Shown: one piece after another, positions 4,807 to 5,820 of the stretch
How the letters are laid out: the number at the start of each line of letters is the position of its first letter
Position numbering within the stretch: the stretch's first letter is position 1
Assembly: GCA_028711355.1 (NCBI GenBank)
Contig: JAQTSL010000238.1
Coordinates: 1-5,820 of the forward strand
DNA from: Rhodoferax sp.
Lineage (GTDB): Bacteria > Pseudomonadota > Gammaproteobacteria > Burkholderiales > Burkholderiaceae_C
Length of the DNA: 5,820 nt
Direction: 5' to 3'
Made by a program: the position numbers and the translations under genes
Notes under the pieces: generated by a model
Seen by the model: only the letters and a program-made list of their open reading frames with translations
The model's database searches: none
Told to the model about the DNA's origin: nothing

Positions 4807-5820
4807 CACGGTTGCAACAAATAGTTGGTTGCCAGCGACTGAAATTTGGCCACTTCAGGGTGCATCTGGCCTTCTTCAGACAGAATTTCACCCACCCGGG
4901 GGGCGATGTCACCAGCCAAGCGCGCATCCAGAAACAACAAGCGCGAACGTCTGGCCAGCACATCCTCGACAGTCACAGCATACTCATAGCGTGCCGCAAA
5001 GCGCACCATGGCACTGCACAAGCCAGCGCACAGTTGATCGTTTGCCCCCGGCAGCGTTTTAACAAAAGCCTGCTCTGCGCCATAAGAATGCCAACCCGGT
5101 GGCTCAAAGAGAGGCCGCACTTTCATAGGCGGTATCGCTGTCGGCGCAGAACTGCCCAGCAGTCTCAGCGATTTGGTCACGCCAACTTGCGTTGGGCCAA
5201 TGAGGCGGCTCTGGGTGCACTTTTCAAGTACATCTTCGGCCATCGCCCGATAAGTCGTCCACTTGCCGCCGGTGACGGTGACCAGCCCACTGCGGCTCAC
5301 CAAAATAGTGTGTTCGCGGCTCAATCCTTTGGTGCTGCTACCTTCGTCCTCTGGCGGTTTGACCAAGGGGCGTAGGCCCACCCAAATGCTCTTTACGTCC
5401 GCGCGCTTGGGTGCGCGCCGCAGGTACTTGGCCGACTCACTCAGAATGAATTCAATCTCTTCATCAAAGGCAAGAGGCTCACGCGCCAGGTCATGGCGTG
5501 GGGTGTCGGTGGTGCCCAAAATGACCTTACCCAGCCAAGGCACGGCAAACAACACACGACCATCGGCCGTCTTGGGCACCATCATCGCGACATCAGCGTC
5601 CAAAAACTCATGCTCCACCACCATGTGTACCCCTTGACTGGGTGCCACCATGGGCTGCGTGGCACGTCCGTCTTGACCCGGCACAGCCTGGCTGTCCTTT
5701 TGCCGCAATTGATCCACCCACACGCCCGTGGCATTCACTACGCAAGGACTCTCAATCTGATAGGTTTTGCCGGTCAACTGATCTTGGCAGCGCACGCCAC
5801 TCACCTTGTCGTTGGCATAC
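4806..5820 (-). CDS. glpD: FAD-dependent glycerol-3-phosphate dehydrogenase, C-terminal part (5' end outside window)
   Basis: GlpD oxidises sn-glycerol 3-phosphate to dihydroxyacetone phosphate at the inner face of the cytoplasmic membrane and passes electrons to quinone. The visible 337 codons are the C-terminal two thirds of a protein usually about 500-530 residues long; the N-terminal FAD-binding motif (GxGxxG) lies beyond the window. Seen, numbered in the fragment: VVNATGVWVDQL (27-38), typical of FAD-binding DAO proteins; SQGVHMVV (His65); FAVPWLGKVILGTTDTP (91-107); GLRPLV (Arg150); LSREHT (Arg168); and GGKWTTYRAMAEDVLEK (Lys186). His65, Arg150, Arg168 and Lys186 correspond, by remembered alignment, to substrate-pocket residues of E. 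coli GlpD. A C-terminal DAO_C-type domain (about 205-325) holds VRFAARYEYAVTVEDVLARR and RLLFLDARLA. The frame is intact with no start visible: the GTG at 5804 is internal. It ends TGA, 167 nt before rplN, with no terminator hairpin after it. Confidence 0.93.
   Translation of the reverse strand, partial: YANDKVSGVRCQDQLTGKTYQIESPCVVNATGVWVDQLRQKDSQAVPGQDGRATQPMVAPSQGVHMVVEHEFLDADVAMMVPKTADGRVLFAVPWLGKVILGTTDTPRHDLAREPLAFDEEIEFILSESAKYLRRAPKRADVKSIWVGLRPLVKPPEDEGSSTKGLSREHTILVSRSGLVTVTGGKWTTYRAMAEDVLEKCTQSRLIGPTQVGVTKSLRLLGSSAPTAIPPMKVRPLFEPPGWHSYGAEQAFVKTLPGANDQLCAGLCSAMVRFAARYEYAVTVEDVLARRSRLLFLDARLAGDIAPRVGEILSEEGQMHPEVAKFQSLATNYLLQP

Noticed and set aside
5802..5804. GTG at 5804 as the start of the dehydrogenase gene
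   Set aside because: The frame stays open to the window edge, and the fragment lacks the FAD-binding N-terminus that all members need, so the gene must begin outside the window.

Overview
The window holds the first eleven genes of a bacterial spc ribosomal-protein operon, all on the minus strand, preceded by the 3' part of a glycerol-3-phosphate dehydrogenase gene on the same strand. The proteins (a C-minus S14, S8 beginning MSMSDPI, L15 beginning MELN, and the S5 and SecY sequences) read like those of Betaproteobacteria, order Burkholderiales, and most resemble Comamonadaceae (Rhodoferax/Polaromonas type). That placement is from memory of family sequences, not a search. The coding sequence looks uniform, with no sign of foreign DNA, insertion sequences, CRISPR arrays, tRNA or rRNA.

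Layout in the direction of transcription, from high to low coordinates: 5820-4806, C-terminal 337 codons of glpD, cut by the window edge. 4805-4639, a 167-base gap, the longest non-coding stretch. It carries a convincing sigma-70-type promoter (TTGCAA, 17 bases, CATAAT) and a leader of about 125 nt with three hairpins, two of them capped by GAAA tetraloops; the last can extend to pair with the weak rplN Shine-Dalgarno. Then rplN, rplX, rplE, rpsN, rpsH, rplF, rplR, rpsE, rpmD, rplO and the first 176 codons of secY, which runs off the left edge. Gaps between these genes are 2 to 26 bases, and several Shine-Dalgarno sequences overlap or abut the preceding stop codon.

The ten ribosomal proteins supply both subunits (L14, L24, L5, L6, L18, L30, L15; S14, S8, S5), and SecY is the core of the protein-export channel. 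The gene order is the classic rplN-to-secY order. The unusual point is upstream: in many bacteria rpsQ, the end of the S10 operon, sits just before rplN, but here glpD does. The spc operon therefore seems to be split from S10 and driven by its own promoter. No wholly new system is visible. The part most worth a second look is the structured rplN leader, together with the absence of an obvious S8 repressor target at the rplX-rplE junction.
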